Shown here: piece by piece, positions 7,686 through 16,248 of the stretch
How positions within the stretch are numbered: the stretch's first letter is position 1
How the letters are laid out: each line of letters opens with the position of its first letter
NCBI RefSeq assembly: GCF_019904235.1
Contig: NZ_CP063202.1
Coordinates: 1,550,001-1,614,000, forward strand
Reading direction: 5' to 3'
Length of the DNA stretch: 64,000 nt
Source: Erythrobacter sp. SCSIO 43205
Lineage (GTDB): Bacteria > Pseudomonadota > Alphaproteobacteria > Sphingomonadales > Sphingomonadaceae
Position numbers and translations under genes: made by a program
Notes under the pieces: generated by a model
The model's database searches: none
Seen by the model: the letters and a program-made list of their open reading frames with translations, nothing else
What the model was told of the DNA's origin: nothing

Positions 7686-8891
7686 GTGCCGAACGAAGCG
7701 ATTTCCAGAGCGCCTTTTGCTGCCGATCCCTTTGCCCATGGGGGGCGTGAGTTTGCCCGTCTTGCGGAAAACGGGCCCCCGGAACCTGTAACAGCATCAG
7801 AGCAACGCGGGCCGCGCACCGATTTTCAGCGCGACCGGGACCGTATCATCCACTCGATGAGCTTTCGCCGTCTCAAATCAAAGACACAGGTATTCATCGC
7901 TCCCGATGGGGACCACTATCGCACAAGGCTCACTCACAGTGTTGAGGTGGCTCAGATCGGACGAGTTCTGGCTCGCGCTTTGAGAGTGGACGAAGACCTG
8001 ACCGAAGCCTTGTGTCTGGCGCATGATCTTGGCCACCCGCCTTTTGGTCATGCAGGCGAAGACGCATTGGCGGAGGCGATGGCGGATCATGGCGGGTTTT
8101 GCCACAATGCCCAAACACTGCGCACGGTCATGCGCCTTGAGAGCCCTTATCCTTCCCACGAGGGATTGAACCTGACGTGGGATTTGCTTGAGGGTCTGGC
8201 CAAGCACAATGGCCCGGTGAGCGAACCAAACTGGGCGCTTGCCGAATTGAACGACGCATTTGCGCTTGACCTTGGCTCTTATGCTTCGATTGAGGCTCAA
8301 ATTGCGGCGGTCGCTGACGACATTGCCTATGACAATCACGACATCGACGATGGCCTTCGCGCAGGCTTCTTGACGCTTGACGACCTGATGGAACTCGATT
8401 TCCTCGCAGATCAATGGCGCACGGTCGAAAAACGCTTTCCCAGCGCGCCCCAGGACCGCTTACTGCGCGAACTTATTCGGGATCAGATTGGGTTGATGGT
8501 GAACGATGTGCTGGAGCACACTAGGACGCAAACGAATGGCTTTGAAAGCGTCGCCGAGGTGCGCGCGGCGGGGCGTCAATTGGCGGGGTTTTCGCCCGAC
8601 ATGGCAAAGCAGGAGCGCGAACTGAAAGCCTTTATGTACGAAAAGCTGTATTATCACCCAGAACAAGTATCCGCCGCCGACCATGCCCGCGATGTGATAG
8701 CGCGTTTGTTCGATGCCTATTCCAATGATCCAAAGCTTATGCCCGCCGATTGGCAGGCGCGCTTGAGCGAGAATGAACCCCAACACTCGCGCACGATCAC
8801 CGATTTTATCGCCGGGATGAGCGACCGTTTCGCCATGCGAGAGCTTTCGCGCATCAGCGGCGATGTCCCGCAAGGGCTTATCAATGTCTGA
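7686..8891 (+). CDS. dgt: Deoxyguanosinetriphosphate triphosphohydrolase-like protein
   Basis: A 401-residue HD-superfamily enzyme that hydrolyses dNTPs to deoxynucleoside and triphosphate, balancing precursor pools. Metal-binding residues are visible: H84 in RLTHSVEV, H113-D114 in AHDLGHPPFGH, and an Asp in DDIAYDNHD. The N-terminal RTDFQRDRDRIIHSMSFRRLKSKTQVF segment is typical of the roughly 400-residue type 2 family. The start is a GTG at 7686. The gene overlaps the next one by 8 bases. Confidence 0.93.
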   Translation: MPNEAISRAPFAADPFAHGGREFARLAENGPPEPVTASEQRGPRTDFQRDRDRIIHSMSFRRLKSKTQVFIAPDGDHYRTRLTHSVEVAQIGRVLARALRVDEDLTEALCLAHDLGHPPFGHAGEDALAEAMADHGGFCHNAQTLRTVMRLESPYPSHEGLNLTWDLLEGLAKHNGPVSEPNWALAELNDAFALDLGSYASIEAQIAAVADDIAYDNHDIDDGLRAGFLTLDDLMELDFLADQWRTVEKRFPSAPQDRLLRELIRDQIGLMVNDVLEHTRTQTNGFESVAEVRAAGRQLAGFSPDMAKQERELKAFMYEKLYYHPEQVSAADHARDVIARLFDAYSNDPKLMPADWQARLSENEPQHSRTITDFIAGMSDRFAMRELSRISGDVPQGLINV

Positions 8892-9609
8892 TGCCTCCGC
8901 CCGTCCCAGCGGGCCCATCCGTATCGGTCTTGTCGGTGCAACAGGGCTCATCGGTCGCCGCTTAATTGCGCTTTCAAGCGCTGGCGATGAGGTGCGCATG
9001 GTTGGCGTTGCCCGGCGCGAGGCGAGCTTGCCGAAAGGTGCCAAGGTCGAGATGTTCGTCGCCGATCCTGATAAATGGGGCGAGGTGCTTGAGGCGGTCA
9101 AACCCGCTGCACTCATTTGCGCGCTTGGCACCACATGGAAGAAGGCTGGCCGCGATGAAGCCGCCTTTCGCGCTGTTGATTATGATCTGATCGTCAACAC
9201 GGCGAAGGCTGCGCACAAGGTCGGCATACCCAACTTTGTCATGGTCAGTTCGTCGGGCGCTGATGCAAGGTCGAAAAGCTTTTATATGCGCACCAAGGGC
9301 GAGGCAGAGGATGCGGTATCGCGGATCGGCCTCAAGCGTGTCGATATTCTACGCCCAGGCCTTCTCAAAGGTTCGCGCATTGACGATCTGCGACCGCTCG
9401 AAGCCATAGCCCAGATCGCAAGTCCCGTGCTTGATCCGCTTTTGCCGAGCAAATGGTCGGGCTATCGTTCCATCGACGCAGACATTGTATGCGAGGCAGC
9501 GATGGGGCTGGCTTTGCGCAAAGCGTCAGGACGCTTTACCCACGATAACGACGCAATCAAACGCGCCGCGCGTGAATGGCGCGCGAAAACTTCGCCGCAA
9601 GACGAGTAA
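8884..9609 (+). CDS. NAD(P)-binding Rossmann oxidoreductase (atypical SDR)
   Basis: A 241-residue protein with GLVGATGLIGRRL near the N-terminus, a glycine-rich motif typical of atypical short-chain dehydrogenases and NAD(P)H-binding sensors. Further family features are FVMVSSSGADARSKSFYMRTKGEAE (the YxxxK pair) and DILRPGLLKGSR. The ATG at 8884 is chosen over 8863 because AAGGG lies 7 bases before it; it overlaps the dgt stop by 8 bases, suggesting coupling. Substrate unknown; HTATIP2-like epimerase or oxidoreductase is the nearest description. Confidence 0.82.
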   Translation: MSDASARPSGPIRIGLVGATGLIGRRLIALSSAGDEVRMVGVARREASLPKGAKVEMFVADPDKWGEVLEAVKPAALICALGTTWKKAGRDEAAFRAVDYDLIVNTAKAAHKVGIPNFVMVSSSGADARSKSFYMRTKGEAEDAVSRIGLKRVDILRPGLLKGSRIDDLRPLEAIAQIASPVLDPLLPSKWSGYRSIDADIVCEAAMGLALRKASGRFTHDNDAIKRAAREWRAKTSPQDE

Positions 9610-9624
9610 CGAGGGGAGCCAGAG

Positions 9625-10077
9625 ATGGATTGGAGTACCATTTTTTCAGCCGCCAATGTTTTGGCGATGATCGCTTGGGGCGTGCTTATATTCCTTCCGC
9701 GCCATCCGACTGCCTTGGCCGGCGTCCTGTATCTTGGCGTGGGGCTTTTGTGCATGGTTTATGCCGTGGCGCTTGGCGGAGTGCTTTCAGGTGTTATCCC
9801 GGCTGGCGAGGGCGGCTCTGGTGCGAACTTCACATCTATCGAAGGTGTGCGCGACATTTTCGCAAGCGACGGCGGCGTGACAATCGGCTGGGTGCATTAT
9901 CTCGCCTTTGACCTGTTCGTCGGCCTTTGGATTGCGCGCGATGCCGATGCAAAGTTTGTCTCACGCTTTATTCAGGCCCCGGTCTTGGCTCTAACATTCA
10001 TCGCCGGACCGGCTGGATTATTCCTATGGCTCATCATCCGCGAACCTCGTGCCCGTGCCAAAGGGCGCTGGAATTAG
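9625..10077 (+). CDS. ABA4-like (DUF4281) membrane protein
   Basis: A 150-residue protein with about four hydrophobic helices. The block GWVHYLAFDLFVGLWIARDA and the C-terminal GPAGLFLWLIIRE are characteristic of the ABA4-like family, whose plant founder is needed to convert violaxanthin into neoxanthin. A good ribosome site (GAGGGGAG) lies 8 bases upstream. In bacteria its role is unclear; carotenoid modification is an attractive guess in an organism that also carries a carotenoid oxygenase at 50.7 kb. No carotenoid gene is adjacent. Confidence 0.82.
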   Translation: MDWSTIFSAANVLAMIAWGVLIFLPRHPTALAGVLYLGVGLLCMVYAVALGGVLSGVIPAGEGGSGANFTSIEGVRDIFASDGGVTIGWVHYLAFDLFVGLWIARDADAKFVSRFIQAPVLALTFIAGPAGLFLWLIIREPRARAKGRWN

Positions 10078-10187
10078 ATTTCGGTTGCAAGGATGCAACT
10101 TTACGCAAATCTCCTCAGTAAAAATATGGACGGGCTCAGGATATTTGCCTAGCTTCTCCCGCGAGAGAACTTTGGGGAGAGCAAGGA

Positions 10188-11750
10188 ATGGCGACTGGAG
10201 CCACCGCTGACTATCTGTCGTTTGATGAATTTTTGAAGCACTGGGGCGAAGTTGCGCCTGACCGTACCGCGCTTGAGATGGACGGGCGGATCACAACTTA
10301 CGGCGAAGCTGAGAAACTGACGCGGCAACTGATTGCGTTCTTTGCCGAAAACTCAGTTGGACGCGGTGACAGGATCGCGTGGCTGGGCAAGAATTCGGAC
10401 CGTTATTTCCTTCTCCTCTATGCCGCAGCCCGTATTGGGGCCGCAATGGCACCGGTGGGTTGGCGTCTCGCTCCGCCTGAAATCGCCTATATCCTTAAGG
10501 ACACTGGTGCAAAGCTGTTGTTCGTTGAGGAAGGCTTCATCGATACGGCAAGCGAAGTTACAGGCGCGATGGACCCCCCCCCGCGCGTGTTTGAGGCTGA
10601 AGCAGCATTTCGTGCTGCTGAGGGGATGGAGCCAGCAAGCTATGAGCCTGCTGATTTGGATGATGCCATCCTGCAACTTTACACATCGGGCACGACTGGC
10701 AATCCGAAGGGTGTAGGTCTTTCCAACCGCAATATGTTCTCCCTGCGAAAGCCCAGCGTTGAGGAGGATCAACCTTGGCAGCAATATGAAGAGACAGATT
10801 GTATTCTTGCCGCCATGCCATGCGCGCATATTGGTGGGACTGGGCTCGCTGCGATTGCGATGTCCAATGGCGTCCGGGCGCAGGTTCTTCCCGAATTCAC
10901 GCCTGACGGTGTCCTTCGCGCCATCCAGAACGGGGCGACGCATATGTTCCTCGTGCCTGCCGCTATCCAGTTTGTGATCCAGCACCCGCTCGCGAAAGAA
11001 ACCGATTTTTCAGGCCTTCGCTATCTCATGTATGGCGCAGCGCCCATGCCATTGGAGCTGTTGAAGCAAACCGTTGCCACTATGCCGGGCGCTGGGCTCT
11101 TGCAGGTTTACGGTATGACTGAAACCTGCGGCACGGTGACGATGTTGCCGCCCGATGATCACTCGCTTGAAGGCAATGAGCGGATGCGTTCGGCGGGTAA
11201 GGCTGTTCCCGGCGTAGAAATTCAGATCCGCGGCGAAGACAACAAAGAGGTTGAGCGCGGCGAAATCGGTGAGATTTGCATCAAATCCCCGTCCAATACT
11301 GCCGGCTATTGGAAGCTTCCTGAAGCCACGTCGAGCACGATTGATGCCGATGGCTGGCTGCACACCGGTGATGCCGGGATCATGGATGCAGATGGCTATG
11401 TCTACATTCAAGACCGGATCAAGGACATGATCATCTCAGGCGGCGAGAATGTCTATCCCGCTGAGGTCGAGAGTGCGATTTATGGCCACCCGGCGGTCGC
11501 CGAAGTCGCAGTGATCGGCATTCCATCCGAGCAATGGGGCGAAGAGGTGAAGGCGTGCTGTGTGCCAAAGCCGGGAATGGAGATCGATGCAGGCGATGTG
11601 ATCGCCTATGCGCGCGAGAGGATCGCCGCATTCAAAGCACCCAAGAGCATTGATGTGATCCCGGAAATGCCGCGCAATGCTTCTGGCAAAATCCTGCGCC
11701 GCCAATTGCGCGCGCCTTATTGGGAAGGGCAGGACAGGCAGGTCAGCTAG
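10188..11750 (+). CDS. Acyl-CoA synthetase (AMP-forming)
   Basis: A 520-residue ANL-superfamily ligase that activates a carboxylic acid to its CoA thioester through an acyl-adenylate. The phosphate loop LYTSGTTGNPKGV, the A5 motif YGMTETCG, the hinge DGWLHTGDAG, SGGENVYPAEVE and the catalytic lysine in NASGKILRR are complete. GGGGAGAGCAAGGA precedes the ATG. It appears to be monocistronic or to lead into the DUF938 gene 20 bases downstream. A medium- or long-chain fatty acid substrate is likely but not provable here. Confidence 0.92.
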   Translation: MATGATADYLSFDEFLKHWGEVAPDRTALEMDGRITTYGEAEKLTRQLIAFFAENSVGRGDRIAWLGKNSDRYFLLLYAAARIGAAMAPVGWRLAPPEIAYILKDTGAKLLFVEEGFIDTASEVTGAMDPPPRVFEAEAAFRAAEGMEPASYEPADLDDAILQLYTSGTTGNPKGVGLSNRNMFSLRKPSVEEDQPWQQYEETDCILAAMPCAHIGGTGLAAIAMSNGVRAQVLPEFTPDGVLRAIQNGATHMFLVPAAIQFVIQHPLAKETDFSGLRYLMYGAAPMPLELLKQTVATMPGAGLLQVYGMTETCGTVTMLPPDDHSLEGNERMRSAGKAVPGVEIQIRGEDNKEVERGEIGEICIKSPSNTAGYWKLPEATSSTIDADGWLHTGDAGIMDADGYVYIQDRIKDMIISGGENVYPAEVESAIYGHPAVAEVAVIGIPSEQWGEEVKACCVPKPGMEIDAGDVIAYARERIAAFKAPKSIDVIPEMPRNASGKILRRQLRAPYWEGQDRQVS

Positions 11751-11770
11751 GCTAAGTTGAGCGCGCTACT

Positions 11771-12427
11771 ATGCCAAGCCCAACCAGCATGGACGATATC
11801 AGCGAGCATGGAGCCAAGCGCCATGCGCCAGCGACTTTGCGCAATCGCGAGGCTATTGCGCGCGTCCTCTCCGCAGAACTCCCTAAAAAAGGGACGGTGC
11901 TGGAAGTCGCCAGCGGTTCTGGAGAACACGTAGTCTTTTTTGCGAAAACCTTCCCGCACCTCGATTGGCTGCCCAGCGACCCGGATTTGGATGCCCAAAA
12001 TTCGATCAGGGCTTATACTAAGGAGTATGAGGGAACCAACTTAAGGGACGTTACGGGTATCGATGCAAGCGTGCCTAAGGCGTGGGCAATACCCCATAAA
12101 ATTGCCGCTACCGTGTGCATCAACATGATTCACATCAGTGCCTACGCTTCGTGCACTGGTCTATTCGCAGGCAGTGCGCGGCTCGCTGAACAAAGCTCCG
12201 GCGGCTCAGGGTTTCCCCTGATCCTCTATGGTCCGTTTTTTGAGCATGGGGTGGCACCAGCGGAATCGAACCTTGCCTTCGATTTGAGCTTGAAAGCTCG
12301 AAATCCGAATTGGGGCATTCGTGATGCTGAAAAAGTGGACGCGACCGCACGCGCGCACGGTTTCGAGCGAGCAGCTCGATATGAGATGCCCGCGAACAAT
12401 TTGATGCTGATTTATCGTAAAGCTTAA
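11771..12427 (+). CDS. DUF938 SAM-dependent methyltransferase
   Basis: A 218-residue protein with the SAM-binding motif VLEVASGSGEHVVFFAKTFP and acidic strand LPSDPD. The signature KRHAPATLRNREAIARVL at the N-terminus and NNLMLIYRK at the C-terminus identify the DUF938 family (human counterpart METTL26). Substrate unknown. It follows the acyl-CoA ligase by 20 bases. Start at 11771; a second ATG at 11789 is also possible. Confidence 0.87.
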   Translation: MPSPTSMDDISEHGAKRHAPATLRNREAIARVLSAELPKKGTVLEVASGSGEHVVFFAKTFPHLDWLPSDPDLDAQNSIRAYTKEYEGTNLRDVTGIDASVPKAWAIPHKIAATVCINMIHISAYASCTGLFAGSARLAEQSSGGSGFPLILYGPFFEHGVAPAESNLAFDLSLKARNPNWGIRDAEKVDATARAHGFERAARYEMPANNLMLIYRKA

Positions 12428-12430
12428 GTC

Positions 12431-12490
12431 AGCTTGAGGCTGAAGCTAAAGCGAGCTTGAGGCTCAAGCTAAAGCGAGATTGAGGGGGAG
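12431..12490 (+). repeat. 23-bp tandem repeat, about 2.5 copies
   Basis: Two 23-base units (12431-12453 and 12454-12476) differ at one base and are followed by a partial third. The second unit contains a 17-base palindrome centred on GGC (AGCTTGA-GGC-TCAAGCT). It lies between the convergent ends of the DUF938 gene and an entericidin-like gene and could help terminate either. Confidence 0.7.
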
Positions 12491-12529
12491 AATGTCGACT
12501 TCAAGCCAGCTTTAAGGGAAGGGTGAAGC

Positions 12530-12679
12530 TCAATTGCCCTTGATGACATCTTCCCCGGCCTGTCCCACAGATTCAATGTCGCGGCCAACGCCCTTGACTG
12601 TGTTGCACGCAGCGGTCGTGATTGTGACTGCACCAAGGACAATCGCAAGGACGGCTTTTTGAGTGGTCGAACGGTTCAT
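12530..12679 (-). CDS. Entericidin A/B-type small lipoprotein (copy 1)
   Basis: A 49-residue product starting MNRSTTQKAVLAIVLG with a hydrophobic leader, a lipobox-like TTAAC and the family core CNTVKGVGRDIESVG. AAGGAG sits 7 bases before the ATG. Entericidins are small outer-membrane lipoproteins, first described as a toxin/antidote-like pair in enteric bacteria; in alphaproteobacteria they are generally of unknown role. A related gene lies just upstream at 12791-12919. Confidence 0.85.
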   Translation of the reverse strand: MNRSTTQKAVLAIVLGAVTITTAACNTVKGVGRDIESVGQAGEDVIKGN

Positions 12680-12734
12680 TTGGTAGCTCCTTATCCCGAT
12701 CACATTATCCGAAACTTCCTGTGTACCCTACATT

Positions 12735-12763
12735 AAAAAAGGGCCCACCGTTCAGGCGAGCCC
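12735..12763 (-). terminator. Terminator between the two entericidin-like genes
   Basis: On the minus strand a 9-bp stem (GGGCUCGCC / GGUGGGCCC, two G-U wobbles) with loop UGAAC is followed by six U residues (12740-12735). It ends the upstream entericidin transcript, so the two small genes are probably transcribed separately. Confidence 0.75.
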
Positions 12764-12790
12764 TCTTTCGGGTCAGTTTACCCCTCAACT

Positions 12791-12919
12791 TCAAGTCTCT
12801 TCGTCAACCGCATCAGCGGCGGATTTGAGATCGTCGCCAGCGCCGCGAACGGTGTTGCAGGCTGCGGCGCTAAGGGTCATTGCGCCAAGCGCGATTGCGA
12901 TCATTGTCTTGCGGATCAT
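12791..12919 (-). CDS. Entericidin A/B-type small lipoprotein (copy 2)
   Basis: A 42-residue product, MIRKTMIAIALGAMTLSAAAC followed by NTVRGAGDDLKSAADAVDE. It has a hydrophobic leader, a lipidatable cysteine, and an acidic amphipathic mature part. AGGAG lies 8 bases before the ATG. The mature part is more acidic than that of copy 1 (which has KGVGRDIE and ends KGN), so the two may not be interchangeable. Confidence 0.85.
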   Translation of the reverse strand: MIRKTMIAIALGAMTLSAAACNTVRGAGDDLKSAADAVDEET

Positions 12920-12964
12920 CGGTGGTTCTCCTGTGAAGTACGTCGGTACGATCAGGCTACCCAC

Positions 12965-13903
12965 TCACCGTGCGATGCGTTCCAATTCTTGCCGTTTTAT
13001 CCGGCGCTCGGCTGCGAGGCGACGTTCGCGCCATGCGATAAGGGCGCCTGCTGCAACGATGAGAGGTGCGCCAAACCACAAGCTTGATGGAGGTGTGCGT
13101 TCAAAGACGCTCCATCCATAAAAGGTCGCCCACAAGAGCCCGGTGTAATCCATCAGTAAGATCACGCCCGCAGAGCCAAAGCGCAAACTCGCGGTCAAAA
13201 GCATTTGCGCAAGCGCGCCGCACAGTCCCATCGCCAGAATAAGTCCCCAGGTCACTGGATCGTGCGGGACGAAAACGAAAGGCAGGGCAAGCGCCATCAA
13301 AGGCGTGGTGAAGGCAGTGAACCAGAAGACGATGCTCCACGGGCTTTCGGTTTTATTGAGATCCTGAATTTGCATACTGATGATCGCAACCCAAAGCGCC
13401 GCAAACAAGCCGACGGCCGCGCCAAGCGGATCGATCCCGGTGCCTGCGCCAAGGCCAAAGGCGGGCTGGGTCAGGACAAGAACCCCTGCAAAACCAAGCG
13501 CCACCGCGCCCCAGCGATATTTGCCCGGCTTCTCTTTGAACAAGATTACGCCGAGTAACACGGCGAAGAGCGGCGAGGTAAACCCAAGCGCGCTCGCCTC
13601 AGCCAGTGGAAGCAGAACGACCGCGCCATATACGAGGAACATTCCGGTGATCCCCATAATCGCACGGTTACCGTGGGCACGCAGACGTTTTGTCTTGAGA
13701 TCGGAAAGCCTGCCCCAAGCGGCTAGCAATCCGGTGATGCAAACCAATGTGATGAGCTGTCGCCAAAACACCAGCTCTGTTAGAGATGCGCCGCGCGCCT
13801 CTGTCACTTTGACCAGCATGGACATGGTCGCAAGCGTGGCTGCAGCCGCCAGTCTGATACCAAGCGCTAGAAAGGGGCGGGGTCGGGCGACTGATCCATC
13901 CAT
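12965..13903 (-). CDS. DMT-family (EamA) transporter
   Basis: A 312-residue integral membrane protein with about ten hydrophobic helices arranged as two EamA repeats (LVFWRQLITLVCI early in the first; MLLTASLRFGSAGVILLMDY in the second). This is the usual size and layout of drug/metabolite exporters. The C-terminus is basic (RERRLAAERRIKRQELER) and cytoplasmic. Substrate unknown. It is convergent with nothing and divergent from the small gene at 13994. Confidence 0.9.
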   Translation of the reverse strand: MDGSVARPRPFLALGIRLAAAATLATMSMLVKVTEARGASLTELVFWRQLITLVCITGLLAAWGRLSDLKTKRLRAHGNRAIMGITGMFLVYGAVVLLPLAEASALGFTSPLFAVLLGVILFKEKPGKYRWGAVALGFAGVLVLTQPAFGLGAGTGIDPLGAAVGLFAALWVAIISMQIQDLNKTESPWSIVFWFTAFTTPLMALALPFVFVPHDPVTWGLILAMGLCGALAQMLLTASLRFGSAGVILLMDYTGLLWATFYGWSVFERTPPSSLWFGAPLIVAAGALIAWRERRLAAERRIKRQELERIAR

Positions 13904-13993
13904 TGCTTAAACGCTTTAGGGCGCTTGGACAATTGCGCAATCTTTCCGTTACAAACTTGCCTGCGAACTTGCGTGGTTTGCAACGCTGCCTAA

Positions 13994-14245
13994 ATGGGCG
14001 CGATGGAATTGCTGCACGTCTTGACTTTTGCCAGTGATGCCGCGCTGCTTGCCGTGGCGGGCGCGGTGTGCTGGTCATTGGCAGTGGTGTGCCTCATCAT
14101 GGACCGCCTGCGCGAAAAGCGCCGCTCGGTGGATCGCTTGGAGCGCGTGGGGTTCGTGCCTTGGACGGGGCTGTTCCTTGGCCTAGCCATTATCGGTGGC
14201 GGGTGCCTCGCGATGAGCCTGCCGGTTGTGTTGGGGAATTTATAA
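13994..14245 (+). CDS. Small membrane protein of unknown function
   Basis: An 83-residue protein with two hydrophobic segments (about residues 10-35 and 55-80) separated by a basic loop (RLREKRRSVDRLER). The coding reading is supported by its membrane topology following the positive-inside rule, and by its precise end just before a repeat element. The ATG at 13994 or 14003 could start it. No family recognised. Confidence 0.6.
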   Translation: MGAMELLHVLTFASDAALLAVAGAVCWSLAVVCLIMDRLREKRRSVDRLERVGFVPWTGLFLGLAIIGGGCLAMSLPVVLGNL

Positions 14246-14251
14246 AAGCGT

Positions 14252-14321
14252 GCGCTCCTGCGAAGGCAGGAGCCCATCTTGGACCCTTGGAAGCTGGAAT
14301 CCTGCTTGCGCAGGAGATCAC
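14252..14321 (+). repeat. REP-like two-hairpin element, copy 1
   Basis: An 8-bp hairpin GCTCCTGC-GAAG-GCAGGAGC (14254-14273), a spacer of 26 bases, then TCCTGC-TTGC-GCAGGA (14300-14315) running into GATCAC. The same architecture and flanking bases recur at 34480-34549. The rest of 14322-14445 holds no gene that I can support. Confidence 0.85.
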
Positions 14322-14445
14322 AGGCTGAGAAACACGTTTCCAGATTCGCGAGCAGAAAGCGAGTGCAAGCGCGACAGCGCAAGCCAGTTAGGCCGTAGCC
14401 AAGCGAGCCGGATGGCTCGCGCCCGGCGCCTGAGGGCGGCCTGCC

Positions 14446-15993
14446 TTAAAGGCAGGCTTCTAGGTAAGCCTGGTCAAACCCGAATTGGCGCGCTTTCTCA
14501 AGCGTATAGGGACGCAGACCGCTTGAGCGGAATTCGCCCATGATCTTGCCGTCTTCGCTCTCGTCGAGATATTCAAACTTGAACAGCTCTTGGGTCACGA
14601 TCACGTCGCCTTCCATCCCAATCACCTCGGTGATGTTGGTGGTGCGGCGTGAGCCGTCGCGCAGACGCTTTACCTGAACGATCAGGTCAACCGATTCTGC
14701 GATCTGACGCGAAATCGCTTCCTTAGGGATCTTGATGTCGCCCATCAGGATCATGTTCTCCATCCGGCCCAAACACTCGCGCGGGGAGTTGGCGTGGAGC
14801 GTACACATGGAGCCATCGTGGCCCGTGTTCATAGCGGCGAGAAGGTCGAAACATTCAGCGCCACGAATCTCACCAAGGATGATCCGGTCAGGACGCATAC
14901 GCAGGGCGTTTTTCACAAGGTCGCCGATGGTAATCGCGCCTTGGCCCTCAAGGTTAGGCGGGCGCGTTTCGAGCGGCAGCCAGTGCGGCTGTTGCAAGCG
15001 AAGTTCGGCGGCGTCCTCGATCGTCAGAACGCGCTCACCCGGGTCGATCATCTTCGACAGCGCGTTGAGCATGGTCGTTTTACCCGAACCCGTACCGCCT
15101 GAGATAACGATATTCATCCGGCACGCGCCCGCGATTTTCAATGCAGTACACATCTTCTCCGACATCGAGCCAAATTCCTTGAGCATATCCAAGGTGATCG
15201 GTTTCTCGGAGAATTTACGAATTGAGATCGCTGTGCCGCGCAAGCTCAGCGGCGGAACGATGACGTTCACACGAGAGCCGTCTTTCAAACGGGCGTCAGC
15301 AAGCGGGGTGGTCTGGTCAACGCGGCGGCCAACCTGGTTCACGATGCGCTGTGCGATCTGGAAAAGGTGCTGCTCATCGCGGAAGCGAATGGGCGCGATA
15401 ACAAGCTTACCCTTTTTCTCGATATAAGTCTGGTCGGGACCGTTGACCATAATATCGGAAACGTCCGGGTCATTCAGAAGCTCTTCCAATGGACCAAAGC
15501 CCAAAAGCTCGTCGATCAGAACTTTTTCGAGAGCAAATTGCTCGCGGCGGTTCAACGTGACCTTCAGCTCGGCCAGCACTTCCATGATGATCGGGCGGAA
15601 TTCTTCCGACAGCTCTTCTTTGGTAAGTGTCGCGGCCGCTTCAGGATCGACACGCTCGAGAAGGCGCGGGAGAACCTGTTCTTTAATCTTGTGAACGCTG
15701 GCCTCAAAACCACCTGCCTCTGCTTCGGCAGCGTTGGTTGCGTTCATGCGTTCCTGCAGGCGATCCATCGCACTTGCGGTCGCATTGCCAGACGAAGGAC
15801 TGTGCGGGGGAGGGGCGCTTGGTTTTGGAGCTTCAGCGTTGCCGCCCGCTCCAGGCAATGGCGGGAATTGCTCACCACCTTTTGTTTCCTCTGATGCAGG
15901 GCTTCCACCCTTCATCGGTCGTGCAACGCCAAAGGCAGGTTTTGCGCCGGGCCTCATGCCGCCTGCGCCACCTTTTTTGCCGAATGCGCTCAT
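14446..15993 (-). CDS. cpaF: CpaF-type secretion ATPase
   Basis: A 515-residue hexameric type II/IV secretion ATPase (GspE/TadA family) that powers assembly of Tad/Flp pili. Walker A is GGTGSGKTTMLNAL; the Asp box and Walker B region reads RIILGEIRGAECFD; the His box follows in GSMCTLHANS. The N-terminal 80 residues are low-complexity Gly/Pro/Ala/Lys. ATG 15993 (MSAFGKKGG) is preferred over a TTG 21 bases upstream because it matches the family start. The stop codon sits in the loop of a GCCTGCC/GGCAGGC hairpin. No other tad/cpa gene is in the window. Confidence 0.95.
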   Translation of the reverse strand: MSAFGKKGGAGGMRPGAKPAFGVARPMKGGSPASEETKGGEQFPPLPGAGGNAEAPKPSAPPPHSPSSGNATASAMDRLQERMNATNAAEAEAGGFEASVHKIKEQVLPRLLERVDPEAAATLTKEELSEEFRPIIMEVLAELKVTLNRREQFALEKVLIDELLGFGPLEELLNDPDVSDIMVNGPDQTYIEKKGKLVIAPIRFRDEQHLFQIAQRIVNQVGRRVDQTTPLADARLKDGSRVNVIVPPLSLRGTAISIRKFSEKPITLDMLKEFGSMSEKMCTALKIAGACRMNIVISGGTGSGKTTMLNALSKMIDPGERVLTIEDAAELRLQQPHWLPLETRPPNLEGQGAITIGDLVKNALRMRPDRIILGEIRGAECFDLLAAMNTGHDGSMCTLHANSPRECLGRMENMILMGDIKIPKEAISRQIAESVDLIVQVKRLRDGSRRTTNITEVIGMEGDVIVTQELFKFEYLDESEDGKIMGEFRSSGLRPYTLEKARQFGFDQAYLEACL

Positions 15994-16248
15994 TAACTTA
16001 GCCCCCAGGCTCAAACTTATTCATCAATTGCTTCTTCGCGAATATCACGAACAGCGTCTCTCGAAATGTGGTGAATAATTCGGAAACCTTAATTTTTCGC
16101 CAAGGCCATGCGGTTTGCCTTTCCCGTGCAAATCAAGGGGGTTCCTATCGCTTCAACGGGGGCAGTTGGGCTAGGGCACCTTAGCGCAAATTGAAACGAA
16201 GCCTCCTCGTATAAACACCTGTGGCGGTGGCTTGGCGACGAGCGATAG

